From Helopsaltes ochotensis (Eukaryota > Chordata > Aves > Passeriformes > Locustellidae): a stretch of DNA of 64,000 nucleotides. Below the pieces are notes generated by a model. The model saw nothing but the letters and a program-made list of their open reading frames with translations, did not search any database and was not told the DNA's origin. The stretch lies in NCBI GenBank assembly GCA_013400155.1, contig VXBM01000001.1, forward strand, positions 3,364,092 to 3,428,091, written 5' to 3'. The position numbers and the translations under genes were made by a program. Positions within the stretch are counted from its first letter, which is position 1, and the number at the start of each line of letters is the position of its first letter. Of the stretch, positions 48,947-60,880 are shown in pieces.

Positions 48947-49245
48947 GTAAAGGAGTACAGGGTGAATTGCTTTTCAAAGTAACTATCATTTTGCTGTGTT
49001 TTAATGAATTGAGCGGGAAGAGGGTCTCCAGTTTGCTATCATCGCATAGAAATTTTCAGAAACCAGAGAGGGAGAAACAGAGGCAAGATCAATGTCTCAA
49101 GTCAAACTTGACAAACTTAATTAAAAATTACCTCTTCATTTTAATTCAGTGGTCCTTAATGGATCTCTTTTTTCTGTCCTGTGACTAACAGTAAGTTACT
49201 CATTTAGTACTGCAAAGGCTGAGTATTTTTTGACACTGCCCTCCC
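48947..49245. other. Non-coding sequence, no gene seen
   Basis: Contains the tail of the open frame from the preceding candidate; no motif is recognised in it. Confidence 0.4.
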
Positions 49246-49300
49246 TAAAAGCAAATAAAAAAACCCCACCAACCATAAAAAAACCTCCCCAAACTCTCTA
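49246..49300. repeat. A/C-rich low-complexity tract
   Basis: ctaaaagcaaataaaaaaac and ccaccaaccataaaaaaacc form a short A/C-rich stretch of the same kind as that at 36560-36675, less regular. Confidence 0.65.
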
Positions 49301-49920
49301 AATGCCCCATCCATTATGTTCTAGTGTGCAGTAGCAAAGAGAGATTTAGCTTTCTATCAAGAATTGTTAAACTTTTGCTGTTCTTAATATGACTGTCAGA
49401 AACAGAGGAGTTCGAAATTAAAAGTAAAATTACATTACCCTTTTTGTAACAGGCTGTATGTATTGTAAGTCTTACAACCATGAAGTATCTATCAAAGCAA
49501 TGTAATGCAGTGTGACAGAAAGGTAATGCACTTTTTTCTTCTATTCATTTGTTATTTACCAGTACAAAGTCACAATACAGACTATTAGACATCACATACA
49601 TTATAGTTTAGAGGACAAGGCAACAGGAAAGTACCCTGTATTTCTATTGCTGTAGAGTTGCTATGCTGTAATGTGCAAAAAAAAATAGCAGTAATTCTAG
49701 AAAAAGAGGATGTTTCCTTTGGTATGTTACAGTGCTGGTAAAAATAGCGGTAATTAACTCTGAAAAACAGTTTAGTAAACCAATCCCGTTGTTCTAGAGC
49801 GAGGGTCCAGAGCCAAGCGTGATTCCCATCTTTTCTCTGTATCTTAAGCCTGATTTTTGTTTGCCTCCTAAACTGCCGCATTTATTTGTCTGGTTCTGTG
49901 ATATACTTGGAAACAGCACA
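49301..49920. other. Non-coding sequence, no gene seen
   Basis: A 98-codon minus frame at 49585-49881 starts from a non-ATG codon and matches nothing known. No repeats were recognised. Confidence 0.45.
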
Positions 49921-50220
49921 GGGGCTCCCAGGCCATGGCTTTGCTCTTAATTCCGTGGTTCGTGGTGAGGTCTGAGACCTGCTGGGTGCTGCTCATGGGC
50001 GTGGCAGGCGTCTGTCACTCCCAATGCGCCGCTGAGGTGACGCTCCTCTGCTCCTGACGTGAAACTGTGGTTTCAGCCTGGGCACAAAATTGCCAGCTGC
50101 TGGCACGGATGTGATGTAGCACCGGTGTTTAAGATGTCGGTGGTTTGCCAGGCTGCATCAATGGACTTTTGAGCGTAACTATTTGCAAAACAGATTTCTG
50201 TTGGAAATGTGAGCGTGGCA
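49921..50220. promoter_or_regulatory. CpG-dense GC-rich patch, possible regulatory element
   Basis: I count 13 CpG dinucleotides in these 300 bases, 11 of them between about 49950 and 50140, in a window where CpG is otherwise rare. The patch contains tgacgtga (around 50055), one mismatch from the palindromic CRE TGACGTCA, and another tgacgc at 50038-50043. Retained CpGs suggest either a region unmethylated in the germ line, such as a small orphan CpG island or enhancer, or a young inserted sequence not yet decayed. No known repeat termini were seen. It is small for a classical CpG-island promoter. Confidence 0.35.
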
Positions 50221-52618
50221 AAATAAAAATGTTCAGTAGGGGACACAGCAGTTTCGCAGGACCATCTTTATCATAGATACCAGTGTTTTATTTAAAGTGC
50301 TTTATAGTCACAAAATATAGAATCTTTTTTGATTCACAAAGCTGAACTATACCACTTAGGACTGATGCAAGCTGTGTTTCTATAAAGAAACGCAGACTGG
50401 TTGAAACAGTAGAAAAAACAGAAATGTGATTTTAGAGCCGTTTGTATAAAGTCAGAGAGAAGCATGCTGGCAAGCAAGCTGATAAAAATTAATGTTAATT
50501 CATCAGCAACTGAACTAATCTTGTGAAGGGAACTGTGAGGTGAATTGGTAGCTGAATCCTTTTATTCAGTATGTGGTTTTGATTCCTCAGCTGCAGGCCC
50601 TTGGTGGAATAACCCTCTCAAACTCCAGAAAATACTATGTATTAGTTGTATTCAGATGCAATGTGGTCTTTAACATGTTTATTGTCAAGAAGACCAAAAA
50701 GTTACCTCACCTGATAGTATTGATACAAAAAATGTGAAAGACTTCAAGTTCTGACTAGGGACATCTCAGCATCGTAGTGGTGTTGGATAAAAGTGAGTAT
50801 CCAAAGAAAACCTCCAAACTCAATCCTTCCCTCCCAGAGAGTTTTCTGGGCCCTACTGATGACTTTTCTTGTTGTGTCTCCACCTCTGACTCGGTATCAA
50901 TTGACAGACATTTCTCAATTGCTTGCTTATAAGGACAAAACCCTCTATGTATATAAGCTATTGTCTGCCAAAAGTGCATATCTGTAGACTAGACTGGGAG
51001 ATCTCAGATGAAAACATGCTATTACTCATTCATATCATGCTAGTCTGCAAATGCTCCAAGGGTACCAATGACCCTGGGAGCTAGCTGCCCTCAAAACTTC
51101 TAGGGATGCCTGCAGAAAGCACAGCTTGTTCTCTGGACGCTTGTGCTTCGCCAATAACCTCTGAGAAGGCAAAAAAAAAGAATAGAATTGAAAAGGAATG
51201 GAAAGAAGGGCTATGGTTTATGCCAGTTTAGTTTAAAGAAAAAAAAATCCCCAAAATGAGTTGTCTGAAGTAGTTAGGAAAGCTGATGTAATATAACAGC
51301 TGTGGGCAGTTTTTCTCCCCACTTCTTAATATAGACAGAATTGATTAGTTGGGTGTAGTATAGTGCTGCGTGTGTCAAGTAGGTACAAAATGGTTGTTCT
51401 CACGAGAAAATTGCATGCAGACTTAGCACATGATAAGCTGTCTTGTGTTAACACAAATTGCCTCGTTCTTGAAATGGAAAGTGACTGGGAGAGCTATAGA
51501 GGATGTTTGTGTAGTCTGAGCTATGCACATATTCTGTGAAAAAAGAAGAATTACAAAATTCCCCTATGTGCTGCTTTAGACAGTGTTTTGCTGAGGAGAA
51601 TACAGAGAGAAACATTGTGCTGAAACAAAATGCATATTTTTATTTGCTTCTTAACTGGAAAAAATGAAATAAAATTGGTATATGCATTGGTAGTGAGATT
51701 CATCTGATAATTAAGTTAAAAATAAGCCACTTGAGTTAGCATAATGCAAGAAACTTGTTGAAGCATAAGTAAAATGTTTTTATCATGCCTTTATAACCCA
51801 GGAAACTGCCAAAGGGGCAACTTGAACCTCTTAAAGTCAATTAATCTCTGTCTATGAAAAAATATGAAAAGTGCTAAATCAGGAAAAATGTTAGCTGTAG
51901 GTGCCTGTAAAAGCCAAATTTATTAAAAAGCATACCCTCAGCCATAACTGTAACACTTCTGCCATGATGCTATAATTAATGACCAATGAAAGAAAATTTT
52001 ACAGCTAATGTATGTACTCAGACACATGGTACATTTATTACTTTCACCAAGTGTGTTTTACCTTTTTTTCTTACATTCAGTATTCCCATTTATTTGTTCA
52101 TGCAAAGTAAGTTAATACTTTTTTAAAGACCTTAAAGACATGCTTTTCAGCTGAAAGGGCAGTTTAAAGTACATTGTGTTCAGAACAAAACAGTGTTTTA
52201 TGTACTATGTCAGCAGCTAAATCGAGAATTTGATGCTTTTTTCCCCTTTGTACCATTAATTGCTTTTAGGTATTTCTGCCAAGTGCAAGTACCTCACCAG
52301 GGACAATTCTCCCATTTGAGTGACGTTTAAGTACTGTATTAAGCTTTCCTACTGTACAGAGTTATGTGAACTCACAAAAATATTTAGGAATGTAAGACCA
52401 GAATGGGTTGCAGCAGCCTGAGCTTCCAGGGATAAAAAGAAAATTTGTTCAGCTCTCCCTCTCATCATATACACCATAAACGAGCTATTCCATTAACAGC
52501 TTTCCAGCACTCCATTAAGAACACTGGAGCTTCAGTTCAATAGAATGGCTCTAAAACTTGTAATGTGTCACAAAGGAAGAAATTTTAATGTGCCACAGGC
52601 TGGATTTTTAAATTTTTC
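50221..52618. other. AT-rich non-coding sequence, no gene seen
   Basis: Antisense pairs of 64-74 codon frames at 50755-50987. Short A-runs near 51171 and 51239. No repeat family was recognised. Confidence 0.5.
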
Positions 52619-52690
52619 TTTTATGTGTCTTTGCCGCTGTCATCAATAAATCTTTATCAGCCATTCTGACAGTTTCTTTAGTCATGATTG
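52619..52690. promoter_or_regulatory. Possible regulatory block with inverted CTGTCA/TGACAG words (speculative)
   Basis: CTGTCA at 52637-52642 and TGACAG at 52667-52672 form an inverted pair separated by 24 bases containing atcaataaatctttatcag. TGACAG is the core word of MEIS/PREP/TGIF TALE homeodomain proteins, and tgtcatcaataaat resembles TALE-HOX composite sites. This is motif resemblance only. Confidence 0.12.
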
Positions 52691-53100
52691 TGCCAGCAAG
52701 ACACACCTACACAGGCACTGCTTTTTCAGTACTGGACTAGAGCAGGTTACCAGTGTAAACTATCCCATACACCCTCTCTTAGCCTTTTTTACTGACACAG
52801 GAAGAGCAGGGGAAACTCCTGAAGCCATGTTCTGCATCAAACAAGAAATAAATAAATGTTGCTGGTCCTGGAAGATGCCTGGGGAGGAGTCAGCTCTGGA
52901 TATGCAAAAATTCATGTCACAAGCTGCAATTTCTAACTCTAGGAAGCCGTATTCATGCCTAAACAGTGTCAAACTGAACATATAATTTGAAGGCTGCCCC
53001 AAATCTTTATTTCTGCTTTTTCTTATCTATGATCTAATTGTACTTGTAGCCTATTTTTTATACATATGATTTTATAGTACTGTTGTCCTTTAACTTAAAC
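52691..53100. other. Non-coding sequence, no gene seen
   Basis: The 80-codon minus frame at 52760-53002 is not recognised. The right end leads into the T-rich acceptor described next. Confidence 0.45.
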
Positions 53101-53188
53101 TAATTTTTTTCTCTTTGCAGGGTTTGCCATTCATAAGCAGCGATGTAATACTCACTTTCCTCATCTAAGCAAGCCAAAAATATGATAA
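53101..53188 (+). other. Textbook-like splice acceptor with short downstream frame (speculative)
   Basis: aaactaatttttttctcttt then gcag (ending 53120) has a branch-point-like actaat, an unbroken pyrimidine tract and a CAG acceptor in the right spacing. After it, one frame runs for about 21 codons, FAIHKQRCNTHFPHLSKPKI, and ends in TGA at 53182-53184. This could be the beginning of a terminal exon of a coding or non-coding transcript, or a decoy site; deep introns contain many of these. Confidence 0.15.
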
Positions 53189-55888
53189 TCTCTTAGTGAT
53201 ATCATGAAAATTACCATAAATTGTACATATCCTTAAAAAAAATTATGGGCATAATGCCTAAAGTGTATCTAAAGGCAAGATTATTATCTGCAAAGATTTT
53301 TTTTATACATAATGGCAATGTCCTCTCTTTATAGTCTAAAAAGTTGATTTTAATCCAGTTAATTGAATACTCAGGCAAGTACAATTTCAGCTTAGTGTAG
53401 CATTCAGAAATGATATTCATGTTGTAAAACTGATGCAGTTCAATATAGAAAAGACCCCTCTGGACACAGTAAATAAATATCCTTGGGAAATTCACCGTGA
53501 CTTTAGGGCTTAGGAGGCCTGTACAAAGCTGCTTTCTCTGGTCTTGTGTTACAAGCCATTGCTGACCAAATGCTTACTTAAAGAAGCCCAGTGAAAATTT
53601 AAAGCTTCCTGCTGAGGACATTGAATCAATTCTTACTTTCCATCCTATTTTTATTTTTGTTGCCCCTGTTTTCAAGTTGAGTGTTGGATGGTGGGGGAGT
53701 TCCTTTTCTTTTTGCTCTCTTGAGAACTGAGAGTTCAGTAAATGGAATTTTTTTTTCTAAGCTCAGTCATCTGCACAGAGGGTAAAATACAGACCTTTTG
53801 TTACAGATCTTCTTTCCTGACTTCCTTGCATTCAGGTGTTTTAGTAGCAGTCTGTGATGATTACTGTCTAGATTATTTGTGTAAGTCAAATTAAATGTCT
53901 TTCACTCGGAACAGAAATGAGACATTTCACTCATTTTTCCTTATTGACTATGTTATTGCACAACAGCTGCTCCCGGGTTTCATTGAGCTATCTACTCATG
54001 TATTCACACTCTGTATTACTGTAAGATGAGAAAATTCATCTTATCTAATAGCTCTGACATAATTTCTCCTTCATTCATTAATTTCCTACCTTTCTTCTTG
54101 CCTTGCTCAAATCTATGATAAGCAATGACAATGAAAGGAAAAACATAGACCAAAAGTAGAAAAATGGTAGTATAAAATAGTAAGTGTTAGCACAGAGGTG
54201 GAGGATCAAGTATTTGTAAGGGGTCGCCAGTAGCATGTTGCGTGGAAATGGTCTTTATGCAGAACATCTATTTCTGGTCTTCCCACCTTTGTGTTGAGTT
54301 GCTGTGCTAATGGGTGCATGTCCTGAAGTCTTGTTTTCTCATATCTCTTCCCCTTGAGAAGTCCCAGAAGTTCTCTCTTTTTGCATGAATTGCATCATAA
54401 AAAAATATATTTCTGTCCTTTGTTGTCGTATGTGTGTTCTTTCCTTTTTTTGTCTGCTTATTCTAATTGTGTTGAAGTACCATACCACAACACAGGTACT
54501 TTGTTTTTATGTCTAGTATTTTACACCTGAATAAATATTTAAATATTTCCATTAGTGTGCATGAAGTCCTATCTTCTTACTTACTTTTGGTGCATTTCCC
54601 CTACAAATCTGTAAAAGCTTTTTCATATGACAGTTCCTCAAAAAAAGAACCAGAGTTTAATGCTCACCAAGGGGAGCTCAGCCAAGTTTCATGTCTTCAG
54701 CCCACCTAATGTCTCTCAGGAGCACTTGTGGCTCTTCTGTGTCTCCATGTGGTTATAGAGGTGCTGTTCCCCAATCCTCAACTCCTTTTCACAGGAGCAG
54801 TCAGTGTTTCTTGAGAAAATAGTGCATGCCACTGAGCAGCTATTTCATTAGCAGGCATTTTAGGAAAAAAAAGTAGGTGTAGGCTGGGAACTGAAACTCT
54901 GCCTGATACCTCCAAAGAATGTAGAGCCATAATTTATGAAGGCTGTGTGCTGGACACATGGAGCTGAGCATATGCCAGCAACGAGTGTGAACTCTTCAGG
55001 GCTCTGGGCTCATGCCAACTTACACAAAAGCTGGCACAGGTACATCATTGTTGCTGCTGTTGCTGCAGCTCATGTAACTTGGGGTGTGCCAGGCTTTCTT
55101 TTGCTAAATGAACCTGGGGAATTAATTTCTTTAAATACTTGATGTTTCATAGTGAGGTAGAGGCTCAGTTGGGTAAAACTTGAGCATTTTTAATGAACTG
55201 TAGAGCATTAGCTGTGTGATTTCTGTGTATTTATTTAAATGCTTGCATGTTTTAGAGTTTTTACATATGTTGCTGTTGTGTGCTATTTAAGCCATTGGTG
55301 ATACACCATGAAATCCCATTGATTGCCCCATTTTCTTGGTATGTTGCAGCTAAAAGCAGATGTGGATACTGTTTATATTAACTGGCTTTAAAGAAAACTT
55401 ACTATTTACAAAATTGATGGGAGGGTAAACAGCATTTACACCATTTTGTGATCCTCAGTCAGGCTTCCATGGAACGCACATTTTCTGAAACCATAGCTTT
55501 TCTAATGACCTATTAAGTCATGGTGTAGTTCAACATTTAAAAGATGATATATGAAAAGCAAACCCTAATGAAGTGTGGTGAGCCAGCAAAAAGCAGATGG
55601 GATCGTGCACGGTATTACCAGCCTTGCAGAATGACTGAAAGAACCTTTTATACTAGTTACAGATTTTAATGTCAAACTTTAGTGATGGGCTAATGTTTAA
55701 AAAGTAAATTGCAAGAGCAGCTGCTGCTCGCTTTCCTACTTCAGTCAGGCTGAAGCGAAACTAGAAATGGTACTCGTCTTGTTTCGATATTGAGATAGTA
55801 GTAGATTTCTAACTTAGAGCTACATGAGTGCACTGTTTATATCAGTTGATAGGATAAATTCACATCAGAGAAGTGTGAACTGATAGAT
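53189..55888. other. AT-rich non-coding sequence, no gene seen
   Basis: The 94-codon minus frame at 53211-53495 ends in phenylalanine/isoleucine-rich text typical of AT-rich chance frames. Nothing else recognised. Confidence 0.5.
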
Positions 55889-55924
55889 CAGAACAATATT
55901 GGCAGTTTGGCAATATTGGTTCTA
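55889..55924. repeat. Short inverted repeat (hairpin) with duplicated CAATATTG
   Basis: agaacaatattg at 55890-55901 pairs with caatattggttct at 55911-55923, giving a 12-bp stem with a one-base bulge and a loop of nine bases (gcagtttgg). The octamer CAATATTG occurs in both arms and is itself palindromic, so the arms are both direct and inverted repeats of each other. Confidence 0.7.
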
Positions 55925-58900
55925 TGTGCAGCGTTTCCCATTGAATTTTCAAGCTCCTGTGTGAGACAGAGTATGGGTTCAAAGACATTTAAAAAGAGAG
56001 CGTGTGTGCATCCATGTCTAAGCCCAGTGCCAATATGCCAGCAGTGAGCCAGAGGGAAGGCAGCCTCTCTGCTCCACCACTCACCCAGAAAGTCAATCAG
56101 CCAATTACCCAGTAAGCTATCTCCATCCTCCAGTGCTAACAGGCAAAGCAATTTGGTTTTGTTCTTCACTGACATTTCTCTTTGCATGTCAGCTATTTTG
56201 TGCCTTTTTGTATGTTAAATTTGGGATTGTATAAGCTTTATTTTCTGGTGTATTTGCTTATTTCTTCCTTATATATTTATTTCATCTTATTATATTGCTG
56301 AAAACAAAGAATTTCTAGGTGTCAGTAGTATTATACTTAAGTGTACCCATTTAGTTTTATCCTACCTAACTTTACAGAAGACTTTGTGCAATTCAATTGT
56401 ATGTGACTACTTTCCTTCTTACTGTTTCATCCTAAGCACATCACAGCAAGAACTTCAGGGAACAGTGTAAGAAAGGCCTGATAGAAACAGAGTATGAGGC
56501 GCTGCTGCAGGTCTTAATCCTCTGTCCCCTCTTTGCTCTCTTCTCTGCTCTCTGAGACTCAGGCAATGGAGGCAATTTGAGCTTTCCATGCCTTGCACAG
56601 GAAGGTTACAGTTCTGCTAAGGAAAATATTCCTATACATACATATACCACCCCCTGATGATTTGGGCTGCCTGTTTCCAAGTTATTTGCAGGTAACCTTT
56701 AATTAGTGATTGTCATCATGAAATTGATTAACTATTACCAGACCCAAGGAATTATCATTTATTTTATCCTAGAGAAACTTCTCTGGAGTCCAGTCTATTC
56801 TTGATATAGCACAATTTTCATCAGCAACAAATACATCAGTAATCATTTGATCTGCACGTTTTTTGCTTGCAATAATGCTCAGTGGTTCAGTTTCTATGCA
56901 TCTCCCATACTTTTGTATTGCCTTTTTTTTTTTTTTTAGATAATTTGAACAATTATAAATTTGAGCACCCATTTTTGGTTATCTTGGTTGAAAGATGAGT
57001 GCAGGTTGTAAATTTTTTTGAGAAAAAAAATCTAATTTACTGCACCATAGAACTCTTTCTAAATACATTTTATGTCCTATTTTTTGTGGCTGTTAGATAG
57101 AATTGTATATTGTATTTTCCTAGAATGGAATAGATATTGTCATTAAAATAGTGTTGCCACTTCAGGCAAATGTAGCATTATATAGATTATTTGTACAAAA
57201 TTTTTCTTTAAAATCTTCTAAAATGTGGATTTATTTTCTCCAATGAAACACTTAAAAGGTTGAAAGTTTAATTTTGAGATTCTTTCTCTCATGCCATAAG
57301 GAGAAGTCTCTTCTTAGAGCTTAGTACAGATTTGTTCTAATTCTGTTTTTAATCTCTGGTGTGAATAGTTTCATCAGATCTTTTGGTTATTTTGTGGTTC
57401 ATTTTAGGTTAAGCTAGGGGTTAACTTCTTACAGAGGTTCGTTAAAAAGCAGATGGGTTCTTTCTGAGGACAAATGTGCTTTGACCAAGATTTAAAGAAA
57501 TCATGCAAAATTGGGATTTGCATCCATTCCCCTCTCCTCCCTCAACACTTACGTTAAGATTTGAAATATTCAGACTTGAAATCTGGCAGAAATTTGTCCC
57601 TGTGTTTCAGATGGGGTCTTGCACAGTTCAGTAATCTGTTTCCATTTGGCTGAGATGCAAGATTTTAAACAATGTACATCACATTTGTGCAAAGGGTTAT
57701 ATTAAACAGTGCCATCAGTGAGCTAACAAAATGCCCTTGGTACATTATTTGTGTGTGTCATATATAAACTGTGAAAATTCCCAGTAAAAGTCTTTATTGC
57801 AGTATCTTGCTGGATTCATGTGCATAAAGAAAGTGAGAGAAGGGAGTTCAAAGATATTTGCAGGGCTCAGGACCATAATGAACATAGTCCAAGTGAAGGA
57901 CATCATGGATGGAAGAATTTTAACTGCATTCATTGGGGACTGAGTGTGAGAATTCTAATTACCAGGTCTGTGTTTATGATGAGTTATAATACCGGTGGCT
58001 TAGTATCCCTAAAAGTGAGTATCTAAAAGCTGTACAATGAGCTAAATAGAAAACAATGAAAAAGTTTCACCTGAAGTGCTAATATGTTAGTGTCACTTAA
58101 AAAAAGGGTAATTTTGCAAAAGTAAAACAAAACTTTGAATCCAGCCAATCAGGCCAAAAATAATTATTCTTAAAATTTATAAAAATGAGGAAAAAAGGTA
58201 AAAACCAAAAAAATAATATTCTATGTCGAATTTTGGTCTTGTGGAATGACAAAAGTTTCTGTTTCAGTCCTGAATGACCTATTAGAGCTTAGCAGTACAA
58301 GCATTAATTGCTAAAATAGTTATTTTACTACAAGCAAGTTAGATTAGGTGGTTTTAGCAGAATGAATTGAAAAATACATTGTGTAAACTGAAAAAAAAAA
58401 TTGATAATTGGATTATAGAATTACATGCCTTTTCATATTGATTTTACTTGTTAAAAGACTGTTAAGAAATCATCTTTTAAGGGTTGCCATGGCTGTAGTC
58501 TATACAATGCCACCATTAGGAATCCAGACATTTTCCTTATGGTTATCACCATATCTGATACTGACAAATATCGAATATCCTCCCTTCTTTTTCTCAGAAA
58601 TGCAGGTGTCATAATTGCTCTTCCTGTTCCCAGAATGCTTCACTATCCTTGTCAACTTGACGGTTGTTGCACATGTTAGATGTGGGCATGAGCATGTCAA
58701 TAAATTTTGTATAATCCTGTGGAATACCTAATAATAGAGTATGAAGCAAAGTAAGCTTATACTGAGTCAGAGTTTGAGGTGTATTATTGAACAAACTTGA
58801 ATTGGTCCAGTTTACATTTTGCCTGTCTTCCCTGTTGCTGCTAAGTTGTATGCTTTTGAGACTGATATTTATTGTGTATGGTCAATCTCAATGAAGCTGT

Positions 58901-59493
58901 AAAATACTGTGAGCATGAAAATTTATTGGCAGATTAATAGTACCCATTAATCTCTAACTAAGCCTGACATGGCACAGATGTCGTCACTTGCTAAAAAAAA
59001 AAAATTCTGTCTTTCTGAGGCTAACAGTGAGATAATTATCTGAGGATACAGAGAACTTTCTTTACAAACAGTTCTGAGGAATGAAAGTCAAACAGAGAAC
59101 ACTAAATATTTTACTAATAAGGGGATAGTACCTTAGTATTTATTATAATAATCTTGACAGAGTTAGAAATGAATGTATAGGAAGACTGCCTATTTTATCA
59201 GGCTTGCAGAGCAATACCTTTTGAGCTTCTCAGATGCCCTGAAGTGTCACAGCACTGAGCCAAGAGGCACAATAACCAGTATGAGGGAACCATGCGTGCT
59301 CAGCCAAAATGGAGATGAGGGTGATCTTTGTAAATGATAATATTAACACTTATAGCTCTCTGACTCAGGTCCCTGCTTCTAAAAAAGATTATTGGAAATG
59401 GTAAAAAAGAAGATAAATATAGGAAAAGGAGAAATGGAGTATGAGATTAAATAAAAATCCAGGTGGAGAAAGCAGGGTTGGAAAATTTCTGTT
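55925..59493. other. AT-rich non-coding sequence, no gene seen
   Basis: Poly-T of about 17 at 56922-56938, A-runs near 58391 and 58993. The frames of 60-99 codons include antisense pairs (57745-57933 and 57820-58026; 58408-58614 and 58500-58700). No repeat family or RNA gene was recognised. Confidence 0.5.
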
Positions 59494-59513
59494 GGTACCG
59501 CAGGGGGCGTGAG
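59494..59513 (+). promoter_or_regulatory. CTCF-like motif
   Basis: ggtaccgcagggggcgtgag contains cagggggcg, matching the conserved core of the vertebrate CTCF consensus (CCANNAGGGGGCGC-like). The upstream half differs from consensus at several positions. A single strong core in a CpG-poor region is more notable than usual, but occupancy cannot be inferred from sequence. Confidence 0.3.
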
Positions 59514-59870
59514 TTGTGAAGATGCAAATACAGAATTCCTGTGACCAGGGGCTGGGATGGTGATACTTGCACAGGGAGGGTGCAGAGTACCAAGGAGGTG
59601 CTGAAAAAGGAGGAAAATTCATTGTTCTGTACCTGCTCAAACCATCAGGCATGTGGTGGTACTTGAGCAGGGTACGAGGACACTGGTGAACGCCTGTGTT
59701 TAGGTGTGTTTTGTGTTCCTTATCCCTGGGATGGCTGGTGGATACTGCAGAGGGAGTCACGTGCTCCTCACAGTGAGGAGGATGAAGGAATAATTCACGT
59801 TGCTTAAAAATAACATGCTTCAGATACTCATTGCAGGGCACTGTAGGGGGAAACTGGCAGAGAGTGAATA
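59514..59870. other. G-rich segment with loosely repeated 'ggtggtacttgcagagggag' text
   Basis: Related phrases recur: tggtgatacttgcacaggga near 59558, tggtggtacttgagcagggt near 59653, tggtggatactgcagaggga near 59735, and cactgtagggggaaactggc near 59839. Divergence is high and spacing (about 80-100 bases) irregular, so this may be an old degenerate repeat. The 150-codon minus frame across it (59389-59841) starts from GTG, is histidine/proline/serine-rich at first and hydrophobic at the end, and is probably a by-product of composition. Confidence 0.35.
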
Positions 59871-60856
59871 GTCTGCGTTGTATCGAAAAAAATTATTTAG
59901 GAGTATCTTGGGGGCAAAATGTCAAGCTAAAAAGTAATTCCTCTGCAGGACAATGCTTACACAATTTGCTGCTTCATTGCAAAACATTTCTTTTGCACAA
60001 CTATGCCAGAGGTATCTGTTACATACTAATACGTGTAACCCAGTCCTCCCTCAGCGTGATGCCAGCTTGGGTAGTTTGCTGAAGGTTTGCTGATGGCTGC
60101 CTGTCTTCTGTATAAAATCTGTGATTTTTGCCAGGCAAAGAGAGAAATATAGTAACTCCTAGAAAGTCAAATGGGTCTTTCTGAGCACAGAAGGAAACGA
60201 AAAGAGCAGCAAAAACCCCTTCACCTTTCCAATGAAAATAAAGTAATAGAATGGGAGATGCCAACATCACCCAGTTTTCTGAGACATCCCCATTATGCCT
60301 GCTCTTAAAGAGATGTCTCCACCTTTGAAACACAACAGCCTCTTGCAGATCTGGAGTATAACCTGCACCAGAAAAGCTGATCATAAAGGAAAAAATGAAT
60401 TGCTTCTTAAATAGTGAGTAGGTCCTGATGAAGTTGTGAGGTCCTGGGCTGACCTACAGAAGTCCAAAGCTGGCTCTTCCGTGTCCAAGCCTTCAACGTT
60501 ATACAGAGAGGGCTCTCTTCTTTCTCTTCCCTAATCTTTTTTTCAGTTTTTTTCCTTATTATCCTTTGCAGCTAAGGAGCCATTAAAGGTGCTTCTCATC
60601 GCTATCTTGCTGATTGTAAAAAAGGGACATGATTTCATCCCTTTTTGGGGCAAGAAAATGCAGAAATTCAGAAGTAGGAAAAGGGCAGTGGTTGTGAATA
60701 TTAATTACAACAGAAATATTGATTTGGTTTTCATTTGTTGAGACCCTTCTTAGAATGACAGGCTTTTGCAGCAGCTGTGCTTTGGTATTTAAAAAGGAGG
60801 TTTCTATCTCCCTTGAAAAGAAGGTCAGTTAAAAAAAAATGAAATATTTTATTTCC
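59871..60856. other. Non-coding sequence, no gene seen
   Basis: The 121-codon minus frame at 60019-60384 starts from an ATG and has no motif I recognise. The region is slightly less AT-rich than average. No repeat was recognised. Confidence 0.45.
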
Positions 60857-60880
60857 TTTTTTTTGTTGTTGTTGTTTTCT
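60857..60880 (+). repeat. Short (TTG)n/T-rich microsatellite
   Basis: cctttttttttgttgttgtt then gttttc holds four TTG units after a T-run; a minor simple repeat. Confidence 0.7.

Noticed and set aside
59389..59841. 150-codon minus frame, the longest in the window
   Set aside because: It starts from GTG, overlaps a G-rich degenerate repeat, changes abruptly from His/Pro/Ser-rich to hydrophobic and resembles no family.
60019..60384. 121-codon ATG-initiated minus frame
   Set aside because: No motif, no splice context and overlapping frames on the other strand; expected by chance in a window of this size.
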